Of a stretch of DNA of 64,000 nt, positions 31,703 to 39,225 are shown in pieces. The notes under the pieces are model-generated. The model ran no database searches, was not told the origin of the DNA, and saw only the letters and a program-made list of their open reading frames with translations. The translations under genes were made by a program, and so were the position numbers. The stretch comes from a virus. The stretch's first letter is position 1; each line of letters opens with the position of its first letter. The DNA lies in the IMG/VR virus record IMGVR_UViG_3300008954_000005, positions 1-64,000 of that record. One strand, given 5' to 3'.

Positions 31703-31969
31703 TTGAAAACCATAATTCATGTAAATCAGCATGTAATAAAAAAGAACCGAAAAGCGGGAAGCGCGGATCCGGTCCTCACAGTAAAGACCTATAAGAGTAA
31801 TACCTACGGGCACGAAGCTGTCTTGTTTGACAAGGAGGGGAATGAAGTAGCTACCGTTATCTACCGACCTGACAAGCCGCTATCCTGCGGCGCACACGTT
31901 TGGATTGAAACCCAGAACCCTGTCGATGTAATTGTTTACGAAGACGGCGAGGAAGTTAGTGATGAATGA
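31703..31969 (+). CDS. Hypothetical protein starting at TTG right after tRNA-Arg
   Basis: 88 residues. The TTG start is only two bases after the tRNA's CCA, and the AGGGGG of the acceptor stem is the only ribosome binding site. Translation would thus use unprocessed transcript or an alternative fold. Beta-rich, no motif recognised. The end is coupled to the next gene. Confidence 0.5.
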   Translation: MKTIIHVNQHVIKKNRKAGSADPVLTVKTYKSNTYGHEAVLFDKEGNEVATVIYRPDKPLSCGAHVWIETQNPVDVIVYEDGEEVSDE

Positions 31970-32189
31970 CCCTAATAAAACCTCTACCTCTGAACAGGCC
32001 CCTAGGCCACTAACAGTCTACCTTGGAGAAAGTGGGAACGCCCACGACAGCCAGCGAGTAGACATTCTCCCACACGGTATCTCAATTTCCGTATCGGTTG
32101 ACGCAACCGGAGTACGGGTTTGTGATATCTCTGGGGGAGAACAAACAACTATTTGGAGCGTCGACTACGATGACCTACCTGTCCGATGA
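31962..32189 (+). CDS. Hypothetical protein
   Basis: 75 residues, overlapping the preceding end by eight bases. Strand-rich (ISISVSVDATGVRVCDIS). No family recognised. It overlaps the next gene by 20 bases. Confidence 0.5.
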   Translation: MNDPNKTSTSEQAPRPLTVYLGESGNAHDSQRVDILPHGISISVSVDATGVRVCDISGGEQTTIWSVDYDDLPVR

Positions 32190-32376
32190 AGAGCTTTCAG
32201 CTATAGAAGAAGAACTAAAACAGACATCACCCAGCGTTCACTCGTTCACGATGTCCTTAGACCAAGCTACAGCACTAATTGCTGAGCTAATTGCGAATCG
32301 AGGGGTCGCCAAAACTGCGCCCAGGGGCCAGCAAATAGACCTATTCGATACCTCGTATATCTCAGGACGACGATAA
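32170..32376 (+). CDS. Small protein with QIDLF clamp-binding-like motif
   Basis: 68 residues. An N-terminal acidic helix and a LDQATALIAELIANR helix precede GQQIDLFD near residue 55, close to the sliding-clamp consensus QLxLF. This could tether it to the replisome, but the motif is short. Function otherwise unknown. Confidence 0.5.
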   Translation: MTYLSDEELSAIEEELKQTSPSVHSFTMSLDQATALIAELIANRGVAKTAPRGQQIDLFDTSYISGRR

Positions 32377-32390
32377 CCTCAGGAGGTTGG

Positions 32391-32660
32391 ATGATCGACG
32401 CAAAGGAAAAAATTGAACTGGACGTGACGGAAGATACGCCAGAGACCATCATTAAGTTCTTCAAGCATTTACTAGACCTTGGGATCTTCCCACGCGCCTA
32501 CGACCCAAACAGTAAGAAACTCTACGAAGCCGCTAAAGTTATACACAAGCATCTGTGTACGTTAGACACGGGCTACTACTCACCAACACGAGAAGTTAAG
32601 CTAATAGAGTTCGCAAGCGCGTACGCCAAAGTCCATAGTGGGCTTAGGGAACTAGACTAG
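32391..32660 (+). CDS. Hypothetical protein
   Basis: 89 residues, ATG after CAGGAGG. Helical, charged, no motif recognised. IIKFFKHLLDLGIFPRAYDP is the most distinctive part. Confidence 0.55.
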   Translation: MIDAKEKIELDVTEDTPETIIKFFKHLLDLGIFPRAYDPNSKKLYEAAKVIHKHLCTLDTGYYSPTREVKLIEFASAYAKVHSGLRELD

Positions 32661-32670
32661 TCTTGAAAAA

Positions 32671-32808
32671 ATGAAATCAAAATTCTCGTGGCTCCTGGCT
32701 TTAGCCGCTCTTTGTTTGGCAACCGCCCTATGGGTCTTTGTCCAAAAGGAAGAAACCCATGAAACGCAATCTCCCCACGTCCATCCAAGTTGGGGGCCAC
32801 GAGATTAA
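32671..32808 (+). CDS. 45-residue single-pass membrane peptide
   Basis: MKSKFSW start and a Leu/Ala-rich transmembrane or signal segment at residues 6-24, then a polar tail with several His. No strong ribosome binding site precedes it. It overlaps the next gene in another frame by 50 bases. It could be a small inhibitor or lysis peptide. Confidence 0.4.
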   Translation: MKSKFSWLLALAALCLATALWVFVQKEETHETQSPHVHPSWGPRD

Positions 32809-33055
32809 GATCGAACGACGCGCTGGCCTTATTGATTACTGTGAGGCCTTCGGTTTGTTCGATCCTACAAGCCTGACCATAGCCATAGACGAGAGCCTAA
32901 CAAATACGATGGCGTGGGAAACACTATGGCACGAAGTTGTTGAGGCTATTAACTTTTTCTCGGAAGCCGAGATGGAGCACAAGTCAATTCAAGTATTCGG
33001 CCTCTTGCTACACCAAGTGATAGACTCTATATTTATACGTAGTAAGAAACCCTAA
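32759..33055 (+). CDS. Conserved phage protein with HExxE motif
   Basis: 98 residues; the ATG at 32759 has AAAGGAAG in front. SLTNTMAWETLWHEVVEAINFF resembles a short metallopeptidase-like motif (HExxE rather than HExxH) that occurs in conserved phage proteins of about this size. Since the third ligand is not certain, activity is unproven. Confidence 0.55.
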   Translation: MKRNLPTSIQVGGHEIKIERRAGLIDYCEAFGLFDPTSLTIAIDESLTNTMAWETLWHEVVEAINFFSEAEMEHKSIQVFGLLLHQVIDSIFIRSKKP

Positions 33056-33079
33056 CTTCCGATATTACGAGATAATATA

Positions 33080-33550
33080 ATGCCTATACCGAAAACAAAT
33101 AAGTCAGAAGAGCGGCAACGAAACAGACACCAAGCAGCCAGAGCGCTAGTTGGTGGTGGCATGATCGGAACTGGTGTCGGGGTTGGTACTGGTGTTGGCC
33201 ACTACGAGATAAACAAAGAATACTACAACACACTCACCAAGAAGCTGAAAGAGGGCTTGACTTCGGGAGAGAAGGAAGTAGTAAAGAAGCTAGAGTCCCG
33301 AGGGTGGCTTGGAAGAAGATTTGCCCGAAACATAACCCCAGGAACACTCAAGAAAAAGGTTCCTGCGTGGTCTGCTGTGTCTGGCGAAGTAGCAAAAGGA
33401 TCTAAAAGGCTTGGAAGAGCGGCCGGTATTGGCTCAGGGGCTTTAGCCGCCTTAGCCATACTCACACTAGATAAAATGAGAAGTGCTGAGCCCAAGGGCA
33501 AAAAGGCTTCCGTAGAAAGGGAGTATCTCCTAGCTGTTTTGGGCCATTAA
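33080..33550 (+). CDS. Basic Gly/Ala-rich protein, virion-like
   Basis: 156 residues. A hydrophobic glycine-rich helix (GGGMIGTGVGVGTGVG) near residue 25 and a second hydrophobic helix near 120-135 flank a basic centre. The segment LKEGLTSGEKEVVKKL resembles part of the virion-region protein at 62765. It contains KASVEREYLL near the end, perhaps a processed tail. A virion or ejected protein is possible. No firm family. Confidence 0.5.
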   Translation: MPIPKTNKSEERQRNRHQAARALVGGGMIGTGVGVGTGVGHYEINKEYYNTLTKKLKEGLTSGEKEVVKKLESRGWLGRRFARNITPGTLKKKVPAWSAVSGEVAKGSKRLGRAAGIGSGALAALAILTLDKMRSAEPKGKKASVEREYLLAVLGH

Positions 33551-33578
33551 GCCCCCATGCAAAAACGTATATTACGGT

Positions 33579-33593
33579 GGTATAAGTATTTTG
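33579..33593 (+). promoter_or_regulatory. Promoter-like motif GGTATAAGTATTTTG before a gene-free stretch
   Basis: A copy of the recurring motif with no coding gene for 340 bases downstream; a terminator lies about 250 bases later. Confidence 0.55.
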
Positions 33594-33594
33594 C

Positions 33595-33857
33595 TGAGCG
33601 CTTTTAGTTTTATTTCTTGGGTCCCCGGTGGTGCACTACCGACATACTCTTGTGTAACTCTACTGGCGTGAAGTCACGCTTCTATACCGTGTAGCTGGCA
33701 TCTTTATAGAGATGTGCAGTGAGATAGTGTGGAATGACAGCCCGGAAAAGCCGGTCTCACCGGATGCGCATCTGGTGAGATAGTGGGGATAGGCGCACCC
33801 GAGGGTACCGATTTCTCCCAGCTAGGATAAGCCTTCCGCCGAAACAAGGCCTTTTTT
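33595..33857 (+). ncRNA. Candidate structured noncoding RNA
   Basis: The stretch 33551-33935 holds no coding frame I can support. Between the motif at 33579 and the T-run at 33852 are several hairpins: CGGTGGTGCACTACCG near 33626, GCGTG-AAGT-CACGC near 33666, and an 11-bp palindrome centred on GCGC at 33756-33779. GTGAGATAGTG occurs twice (33719 and 33775). This points to a phage RNA of about 260 bases. It does not match RNase P, tmRNA or 6S signatures that I can recall. Confidence 0.5.
33829..33857 (+). terminator. Terminator of the candidate RNA
   Basis: GCCTT pairs with AAGGC around a ten-base loop and is followed by CTTTTTT. Confidence 0.6.
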
Positions 33858-33935
33858 CTTTACAGGTATTGGGCGCGAGGGATAACCTTGCTGCCCTTTA
33901 CTTGTAGAGGAGCTAAGTAAAAAGAGGAATTTGCC

Positions 33936-34556
33936 GTGAACAAACAAAAACTAGTTCCATTATTTCTAGTGCTATCTGGGTGTCTATACCTTGTGCCCGC
34001 CAATGCTCAAACGTACAGCGGGTCTGGGCGAAGACCACCAAACCAGTTGACTGAAAATCAGTTGACGATGCTAGACCACGTAAATAGACAGATCCCAGCA
34101 ACAGAGGATCGCTTTGAGATACTTGCTATTATCTTGGTCGAGTCCAACCTGAACCATGAAGCGGTCAGTAGGACAGGTGACTACGGTTTGATGCAAGTTA
34201 ATTGTCGAATATGGCGGCAAACCCTTTTAAGAGAATTCGAGATTCACGACTGTGAAGCAGAAATGATGTCGGTCCAAACAAGCCTCATGGCAGGGATCTA
34301 CATCCTAAATCGATTTAAACGTTATAGAAGATGTCGAGGCTCCCGTGTTTACGCCTGTTACAACGGGGGGCAAAACTGGCGCGGCCGAGCAGAGAACTGT
34401 GAAGCTGCTTGCGCTGACGACGCTTGCAAGAGACGCTGTTGGAGACCGATGCGGTATTCAGACAGTGTCCGTCGACACATACGGTTTTTGAGAAGAAACT
34501 ACGCTGACCGTATCCAAAATATTAATACTACAGTAGGTTCTCCGCACCCTGGTTAG
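33936..34556 (+). CDS. Secreted lytic transglycosylase (SLT fold)
   Basis: 206 residues from a GTG with GAGGA in front. A signal peptide (hydrophobic residues 7-20, likely cut after ANA at 24) precedes an SLT core: catalytic E69 in ILVESNLNH, then GLMQVN at 84-89, and ACYNGG near 143. It cleaves the glycan strands of peptidoglycan. The C-terminal part has many Cys and Arg, probably disulfide-bonded in the periplasm. It may assist DNA entry or lysis. It lies just before the ubiquitin-like cluster. Confidence 0.8.
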   Translation: MNKQKLVPLFLVLSGCLYLVPANAQTYSGSGRRPPNQLTENQLTMLDHVNRQIPATEDRFEILAIILVESNLNHEAVSRTGDYGLMQVNCRIWRQTLLREFEIHDCEAEMMSVQTSLMAGIYILNRFKRYRRCRGSRVYACYNGGQNWRGRAENCEAACADDACKRRCWRPMRYSDSVRRHIRFLRRNYADRIQNINTTVGSPHPG

Positions 34557-34579
34557 AAGACATTTTAGTGGAGACATGG

Positions 34580-34930
34580 ATGAAGGAAAAAGGAGACACG
34601 GTAGACTTACTGCCGTTTGCTCAGCAAGTTAATGCTTCTCTCCAGAAGCAGAGCAAAGTAAAAAGTACGCTATATGAAAACTGGTTGGTGGACATCTACT
34701 TTGGGCCTAGCCCTACAGCAGATGAAGAACTACCAAGACTAGGTTTTATCGCTTGTGCATCGACACAAGACAAAGAGGCTGGTCCTCTCCCCAACTTGAG
34801 TAACTCAAGTGGGGTGCGAGTAGACTTCGACGAGAAGTCGGTTGTGTGGTGGTCCGGTGACTCACTGGACGATTTAGAATCTAAAATCACAAACGCATTC
34901 CCAGAAATTACCTGGAATAGGGAGGACTAA
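34580..34930 (+). CDS. Hypothetical protein preceding the ubiquitin-like gene
   Basis: 116 residues; the ATG at 34580 has GTGGAG six bases upstream, better than the GTG at 34568. Alpha/beta with a VVWWSGDSLDDLESK helix near the end. The stop overlaps the start of the ubiquitin-like gene (TAATG), so the two are cotranscribed and probably linked in function. No family recognised; it could be a partner or target adaptor. Confidence 0.6.
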   Translation: MKEKGDTVDLLPFAQQVNASLQKQSKVKSTLYENWLVDIYFGPSPTADEELPRLGFIACASTQDKEAGPLPNLSNSSGVRVDFDEKSVVWWSGDSLDDLESKITNAFPEITWNRED

Positions 34931-35361
34931 TGTCCACAGAGAATCTTCAAGAACAGCTTGATTCAGCAATCAAGACCAGAGATGAACATGTTCAAAATAT
35001 GGGAGATGAATTCAGCCAAGCCAATATGGATCGGCTGTCTGCACTCCAGAAGGCCGTTGCATCCGCAAAGACTGCCTTGGAAACCGCCGCTGCTGCAGCG
35101 GCTGCTCCTGCGGTAGAGGGAAATACCGACCTTTGTGTCGTATCTCTAATCCGAAGCGGAAAAAGCGACCGGGTCGTCGAGGTTCCTACGGATACCTCGG
35201 TGAGCGACCTTATGAATACTCTTGGTTGGCCAACCAACGACTTCACGTTTAAGCGTCGAGTCGGCCCAGGCCAAACCGTAGAGATTACCAATCTTGCAGC
35301 CACCCTCGGTACAGGTGATCACGAAATCTTCGTATCACCTCGTGTTGCAGGAGGCTTCTAG
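34930..35361 (+). CDS. Ubiquitin-like beta-grasp protein (PRTRC-C/MoaD-like) with Gly-Gly-Phe end
   Basis: 143 residues. Residues 1-50 are helical and 51-62 are Ala-rich, a likely linker. Residues 66-143 follow the beta-grasp order: strands LCVVSLIRSG and RVVEVPT, a short helix SVSDLMNTLG, strands FTFKRRV and EITNL, and a last strand IFVSPRV before AGGF. G141 and G142 are followed by one Phe, so the JAB protease encoded next door would expose the Gly-Gly. It would be activated by the E1-like enzyme and passed to the E2-like protein. A terminator follows it, so it may be made in excess. Confidence 0.75.
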   Translation: MSTENLQEQLDSAIKTRDEHVQNMGDEFSQANMDRLSALQKAVASAKTALETAAAAAAAPAVEGNTDLCVVSLIRSGKSDRVVEVPTDTSVSDLMNTLGWPTNDFTFKRRVGPGQTVEITNLAATLGTGDHEIFVSPRVAGGF

Positions 35362-35390
35362 ACTCTAGTCTAACTAGAGATTCCCTCCTT

Positions 35391-35428
35391 GGGGGTGGGG
35401 CTACTTCGGTAGCTTCACCCCCTTTTTA
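35391..35428 (+). terminator. Terminator between the ubiquitin-like and E2-like genes
   Basis: GGGGGTG and CTAC pair with GTAG and CACCCCC around TTCG, followed by TTTTTATTT. Read-through would supply the enzyme genes. Confidence 0.8.
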
Positions 35429-35444
35429 TTTACGGAGAATACCC

Positions 35445-36539
35445 ATGGCTTCAACAAGCAACACACAATGGGAATGGAGAGTTGACGACGACAGCGACAA
35501 TCTCGAATTCCTTCTATCTAAAATTATTGATGACTCCGTAGCCTCCTCCAAAGTCAACACAGTTGAACTGGAAACAGAGCTAGCAAAGCTCACAGCAAAA
35601 CGCACTGCTTGGGAGAGTAAGCTAACGCGGAGAAAGTCTATAGAGCAGTCTGTGCGAGAACGCCTAGAAAAACGACAAGTCGAACTCAGAAAAGCTCAAG
35701 ACGCCTTCCATAAAGCTAGGCAAAAAACTAGAGCAGTAGGCTACAAAGTTTCTCAGGCAGTTGAAGACTCAAGGGCTCTTAGTAATACCCTCGGACAGGA
35801 AAAGCTCTTTCTAGACAACTTCGCTGGTATCTACACAGAGGACGCCTTTAAGAACAGGGCCTTTATGGTGATGTCCCTGCGCGAGCGCATTGACTCATCT
35901 ATTCCCATCTCGTTCTCTCATGATAGAGACCAAAAGAAGATGCGGCTCTCGTGGGTCACTGGAGACATCTACATAAATAACTCCTTAGAGGGCGGTGTCT
36001 GGCCATTTAACTTTGGGCAGTACCGCGTAGAGGTCACCTTCAGCTATATGAACGGACATAGAGACGCCAGAGTGCTTATCCGTGGCCACCGAAGAAATAC
36101 CATTGTTTCAGGTGAGTACTTTCACCCGCATATCCGGAGCGATGGTACGGCCTGTCTAGGCAATGTCGCCAGGATGCTAATTGAGCACATGGCTAACCAA
36201 GACGTGGCCCAAGTCATTTGCACAGTTACGGAATATCTGTGTCACTACAACGAACAAGATCCGTACAGAAAACTGATGTTCTGGGGTGTAGCTAATCCTT
36301 ACGACCTCCCACACATCAACATGTACCAGTCTCACTTAGTGTTTGACTCAGGGCCAAAGAACCCCTGTGGCCTCTCACAATCTGACTGCATGGTTCAGCA
36401 TTTGACAGATAAAGCTGGGGAGTGCTCGTCGAGGAGCCTGCCCGCAGAGGTAGTTGTGACAGCAACATCCGTATATGAAAATCTTCAATCTTTTAGGGAG
36501 CGACTTAATGGCGAAGGTAACGAAGAAACCAACGGTTAG
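35445..36539 (+). CDS. E2 ubiquitin-conjugating-like protein with N-terminal coiled coil
   Basis: 364 residues, ATG preceded by ACGGAG. Residues 35-110 are a long charged coiled coil. Residues 140-300 contain a UBC-like core: strands with WPFNFGQYRVEVTFSY, then YFHPHI at 225-230 and DGTACLGN at 233-240. HPH...C matches the HPN...C of E2 enzymes, making C237 the probable thioester residue. It would accept the ubiquitin-like protein from the E1-like enzyme. It overlaps the JAB gene by 32 bases. Confidence 0.8.
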   Translation: MASTSNTQWEWRVDDDSDNLEFLLSKIIDDSVASSKVNTVELETELAKLTAKRTAWESKLTRRKSIEQSVRERLEKRQVELRKAQDAFHKARQKTRAVGYKVSQAVEDSRALSNTLGQEKLFLDNFAGIYTEDAFKNRAFMVMSLRERIDSSIPISFSHDRDQKKMRLSWVTGDIYINNSLEGGVWPFNFGQYRVEVTFSYMNGHRDARVLIRGHRRNTIVSGEYFHPHIRSDGTACLGNVARMLIEHMANQDVAQVICTVTEYLCHYNEQDPYRKLMFWGVANPYDLPHINMYQSHLVFDSGPKNPCGLSQSDCMVQHLTDKAGECSSRSLPAEVVVTATSVYENLQSFRERLNGEGNEETNG

Positions 36540-37506
36540 GTTCAGTCAAAAAGCCTACCAACAAATGTTTGCGTTAACGAACGCGTGTAAAATCGAAATC
36601 AGTGCTATGGGTATTGTTGCTACTGCCGAACAAAAAGAAGACGCGGGTGTAACTGAAGACTTCTATGTAACTGAGTTCTTTGTCATTGATCAGGAGTGCA
36701 CAGGCACGTCAACTGATCTAGATGATGATGCAATGGTGGACCTTCTTATGAACCTGCGTGATCAGGGAATTAAGTCGGAGCAAATGTGTGTTTGGTGGCA
36801 TAGCCACGTAAACATGGCCACTGCTCACTCAGGAACAGATGAAGCCCAAATCGAAAGATTTGATTTCGACACAGTCTGCATCTCTATTATCACTAATAAG
36901 AAGGGTGAGCTAAATCTGCGCGTGGACATGTTCCAGCCGTTTAGACACACCTTCGAGAAGTGTGATTACGTTCTAGACTTCGTAGATATCCTCCCAGATA
37001 ACTGGGCTGAGGAGATGGTCGCCACTCATGTAAATGAGAAAAAGATCATCCCGCAGAGGCTCAACGTTGTGAAATCACGATCACGCGGAGTTGTCACCGG
37101 ATACGGTGGGAACTGGGGTGGTTGGAGTCGTTGGGAAGATGACGATGACGAGCGTAACGTGCTTGGGGCATCCACCACTAGTGGTCGTGAAATCGTTAAG
37201 TCCTCCGACCTACTGAAAGAAGGCGATGACGATGACCTCCCGGCATTTGACGCCCTCGATCTCCCAAAAGAATTGGGTCATCTACAAGACGCGTGGGATC
37301 TAAATCTGCTCGACACTCAGGACGTAATGGAACTCTTTGCGAGATGGTATGCAAAAGAGTTGAGTACAGAAGAAGTTGTCCAAGAGCTAGAGGAAACCCA
37401 CAACATCCTTGTAAGCGATTTAAAAGCTGGAGACGATGAGGATCCGGCTGATGCTGTCGTGGATACTGAAGTAGATGACCTGTTAACTTTTGGAGGTACT
37501 GCATGA
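36508..37506 (+). CDS. JAMM/JAB isopeptidase-like protein
   Basis: 332 residues from the ATG at 36508, which has GGGAG seven bases upstream. The metal centre is complete: E30, H98-S-H100, and S108-x-x-D111 (HSHVNMATAHSGTD), exactly the JAMM spacing. Such enzymes cut ubiquitin-like proteins from targets or trim their C-termini. The C-terminal half, residues 190-332, is acidic and ends LLTFGGTA, itself resembling a Gly-Gly tail. It overlaps E2 and E1 genes on both sides. Confidence 0.88.
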   Translation: MAKVTKKPTVRFSQKAYQQMFALTNACKIEISAMGIVATAEQKEDAGVTEDFYVTEFFVIDQECTGTSTDLDDDAMVDLLMNLRDQGIKSEQMCVWWHSHVNMATAHSGTDEAQIERFDFDTVCISIITNKKGELNLRVDMFQPFRHTFEKCDYVLDFVDILPDNWAEEMVATHVNEKKIIPQRLNVVKSRSRGVVTGYGGNWGGWSRWEDDDDERNVLGASTTSGREIVKSSDLLKEGDDDDLPAFDALDLPKELGHLQDAWDLNLLDTQDVMELFARWYAKELSTEEVVQELEETHNILVSDLKAGDDEDPADAVVDTEVDDLLTFGGTA

Positions 37507-38165
37507 TTGACACCACGAGGCAGTCTGGAATTATTCCAGACGACCGCCTCTCGGACGTGTCGGTAGCGATCATCGGTGTGGGGGCCATTGGCTCTCACAC
37601 CGTTGAGTCGCTCTCAAAAATGGGAATCCGACATTTTCATATATTTGATGATGACGTTGTAGAAGAACACAACCTAGCCAACCAAGGCTATTTCCTACCC
37701 GAAATCGGGTATAAGAAAGTTGAAGCCTTAGCTAATCGTATTTCGGTTGGAACTGGGGCGGAGGTTGTTGCTGACGCATGTCGAGTAGAAGACAACCACG
37801 ACTTTACGGAACGGTACGTAATCTCTGCTGTAGACAATATGGCCTCTCGAAAAAGCATTTTCGAATCATTCCTCAACAGCACCACATCCCGTTTCTTTTT
37901 GGATGGTCGTATGGCGGCTCGGTTCGGGCAAGTCTACTTCGTAGACAAACTCAAACCAGAAACCATCGAAAAGTATGAAAACAGCCTATTCAGTGATGAG
38001 GAAGCTGTTCCCCTGCCGTGCACGGAGAAGGCCACAATCTTCTGCGCGTATGGGATTGCGTCTTTTATGTCCGCTCTTATCGCAAAGAGCATTATCGAAG
38101 AGCCCATTAAGTTTATGTCTGCGGAACTAGATTTCGCAAACATACTCCTGATGCAAGCTCTTTAA
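37503..38165 (+). CDS. ThiF/E1-like adenylating enzyme
   Basis: 220 residues, ATG overlapping the previous stop. The nucleotide motif GVGAIG lies at 25-30, the Asp cluster FDDD at 48-51, NLANQG at 57-62, and SAVDNMASR with D111 and R116 fits ThiF enzymes. C173 in LPCTEKAT is the best candidate for the catalytic Cys. At 220 residues it is a minimal E1 without the separate ubiquitin-fold domain. It would adenylate the Gly-Gly end of the ubiquitin-like protein. Confidence 0.85.
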   Translation: MIDTTRQSGIIPDDRLSDVSVAIIGVGAIGSHTVESLSKMGIRHFHIFDDDVVEEHNLANQGYFLPEIGYKKVEALANRISVGTGAEVVADACRVEDNHDFTERYVISAVDNMASRKSIFESFLNSTTSRFFLDGRMAARFGQVYFVDKLKPETIEKYENSLFSDEEAVPLPCTEKATIFCAYGIASFMSALIAKSIIEEPIKFMSAELDFANILLMQAL

Positions 38166-38215
38166 ATCAACCAATCGGGCTACGTCCCGAACTTAGAACC
38201 CTTAAGGAGGGAATT

Positions 38216-38959
38216 ATGGCGAATGACAAGCAGAAAAGTTGGACCACCGGTCTTCCTATGGAGGGCCTCATCAGCCCGTCTCGGGCACCCGATGTGATCA
38301 GCGTGGAATTCAACGGTACTACCACCAAGCTTCTGAAGCAGGTGGTAGCGAAGGATGAGGAGGGCACCGCCGTCTCCATCCGATACGTTGGAACACCTGT
38401 TGGTCCTGACGGGCGGTCCTGCCGCTTCGCAATGTCCATTGAAACAAATGGATTCGTGCGAGGCTCTGCGGCGATGAACTTCATCGCTGCGGGTGGTTGG
38501 GGTCGTGGTACGACTAAGCCCGATGAGGCTACCAAGCGTGAGAGCCGGAACAACTTCGTTCGTGGACTCATCACTAGCGCAATCGTCCATCAGGGTATGG
38601 ACAACAGCGCGGAGATGAAGTCCGTGATCGAACGGGAAACCGGCCTCACGGTTACTGACGGTGAGATGTCCCCAGAGGACAAGAACCTGTACGCTCTGTT
38701 GGGCGTTCGGGCGTACATCGTCACCTTGGCGGAAAGCCGGAACCTCAAGTTCTCGGTGGACCTCAAGAGCTTCATGGGCAAGGTGGTTCAGCCTACCTAT
38801 GCCGCCATCGTTGAGGGGGAGTGGGATGAGGAAAGTGACGAAGTCGCTCTCACCTCTGCTCTGAGCGAGGCTCACGTTCAACTGCTCACTGGTGCAGGCC
38901 TGAAGTTCCGCAAGGTTCGGAGGGCTCGTGGGGTGCAAAGGAAGACTCAGACCTCGTAG
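38216..38959 (+). CDS. Hypothetical protein, probably highly expressed
   Basis: 247 residues, start after CCCTTAAGGAGGG, the same strong leader used at 4515 and 5164. Codon use is GC-rich. Globular alpha/beta, ending in a basic tail. No family recognised. It is the last gene before a terminator in the ubiquitin-like cluster, so it might be an abundant substrate or partner. That link is only positional. Confidence 0.6.
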   Translation: MANDKQKSWTTGLPMEGLISPSRAPDVISVEFNGTTTKLLKQVVAKDEEGTAVSIRYVGTPVGPDGRSCRFAMSIETNGFVRGSAAMNFIAAGGWGRGTTKPDEATKRESRNNFVRGLITSAIVHQGMDNSAEMKSVIERETGLTVTDGEMSPEDKNLYALLGVRAYIVTLAESRNLKFSVDLKSFMGKVVQPTYAAIVEGEWDEESDEVALTSALSEAHVQLLTGAGLKFRKVRRARGVQRKTQTS

Positions 38960-39004
38960 TCTGATCTCCCAATTGTACGCTTAGCCGTGCGGGCCTTATA
39001 GAGA

Positions 39005-39035
39005 GAGGGGGGTTTATCCCCCCCTCTTTCTTTTT
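39005..39035 (+). terminator. Rho-independent terminator
   Basis: A GAGGGGGG / CCCCCCCTC stem is followed by TTTCTTTTT. Confidence 0.8.
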
Positions 39036-39074
39036 ACCCCAAACCCTATTAAGGTGTAATACCGATTGATAGAA

Positions 39075-39094
39075 TGACAGAGAATACCCTGTCA
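39075..39094. promoter_or_regulatory. Dyad TGACA-N10-TGTCA, copy 1
   Basis: A 20-bp inverted repeat with AT-rich spacer. Copy 2 begins 21 bp later, two helical turns, suggesting cooperative protein binding. Confidence 0.7.
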
Positions 39095-39095
39095 C

Positions 39096-39115
39096 TGACA
39101 AACAATAGACTGTCA
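39096..39115. promoter_or_regulatory. Dyad TGACA-N10-TGTCA, copy 2
   Basis: Same half-sites and spacing as copy 1, offset by 21 bp. Confidence 0.7.
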
Positions 39116-39154
39116 GTAAAACACTAGGTTTATCCGCTAGTTACGTATTTTTTA

Positions 39155-39168
39155 GGGTATAAGTACCC
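39155..39168 (+). promoter_or_regulatory. Promoter-like motif GGGTATAAGTACCC
   Basis: The recurring TATAAG motif, immediately followed by dyad copy 3, so a protein bound there would block transcription of the gene at 39226. Confidence 0.55.
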
Positions 39169-39188
39169 TGACAGACAATTACTTGTCA
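39169..39188. promoter_or_regulatory. Dyad TGACA-N10-TGTCA, copy 3
   Basis: Exact half-sites directly downstream of the promoter-like motif; a likely operator. Confidence 0.7.
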
Positions 39189-39225
39189 GTCCCTTCTATT
39201 CCCACAGTCCACAAGGAGGATTCAA

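Noticed and set aside
33595-33857. RNase P RNA, tmRNA or 6S RNA identity for the structured stretch
   Set aside because: I could not find the P4 core, a tRNA-like end or a single long rod with a central bubble.
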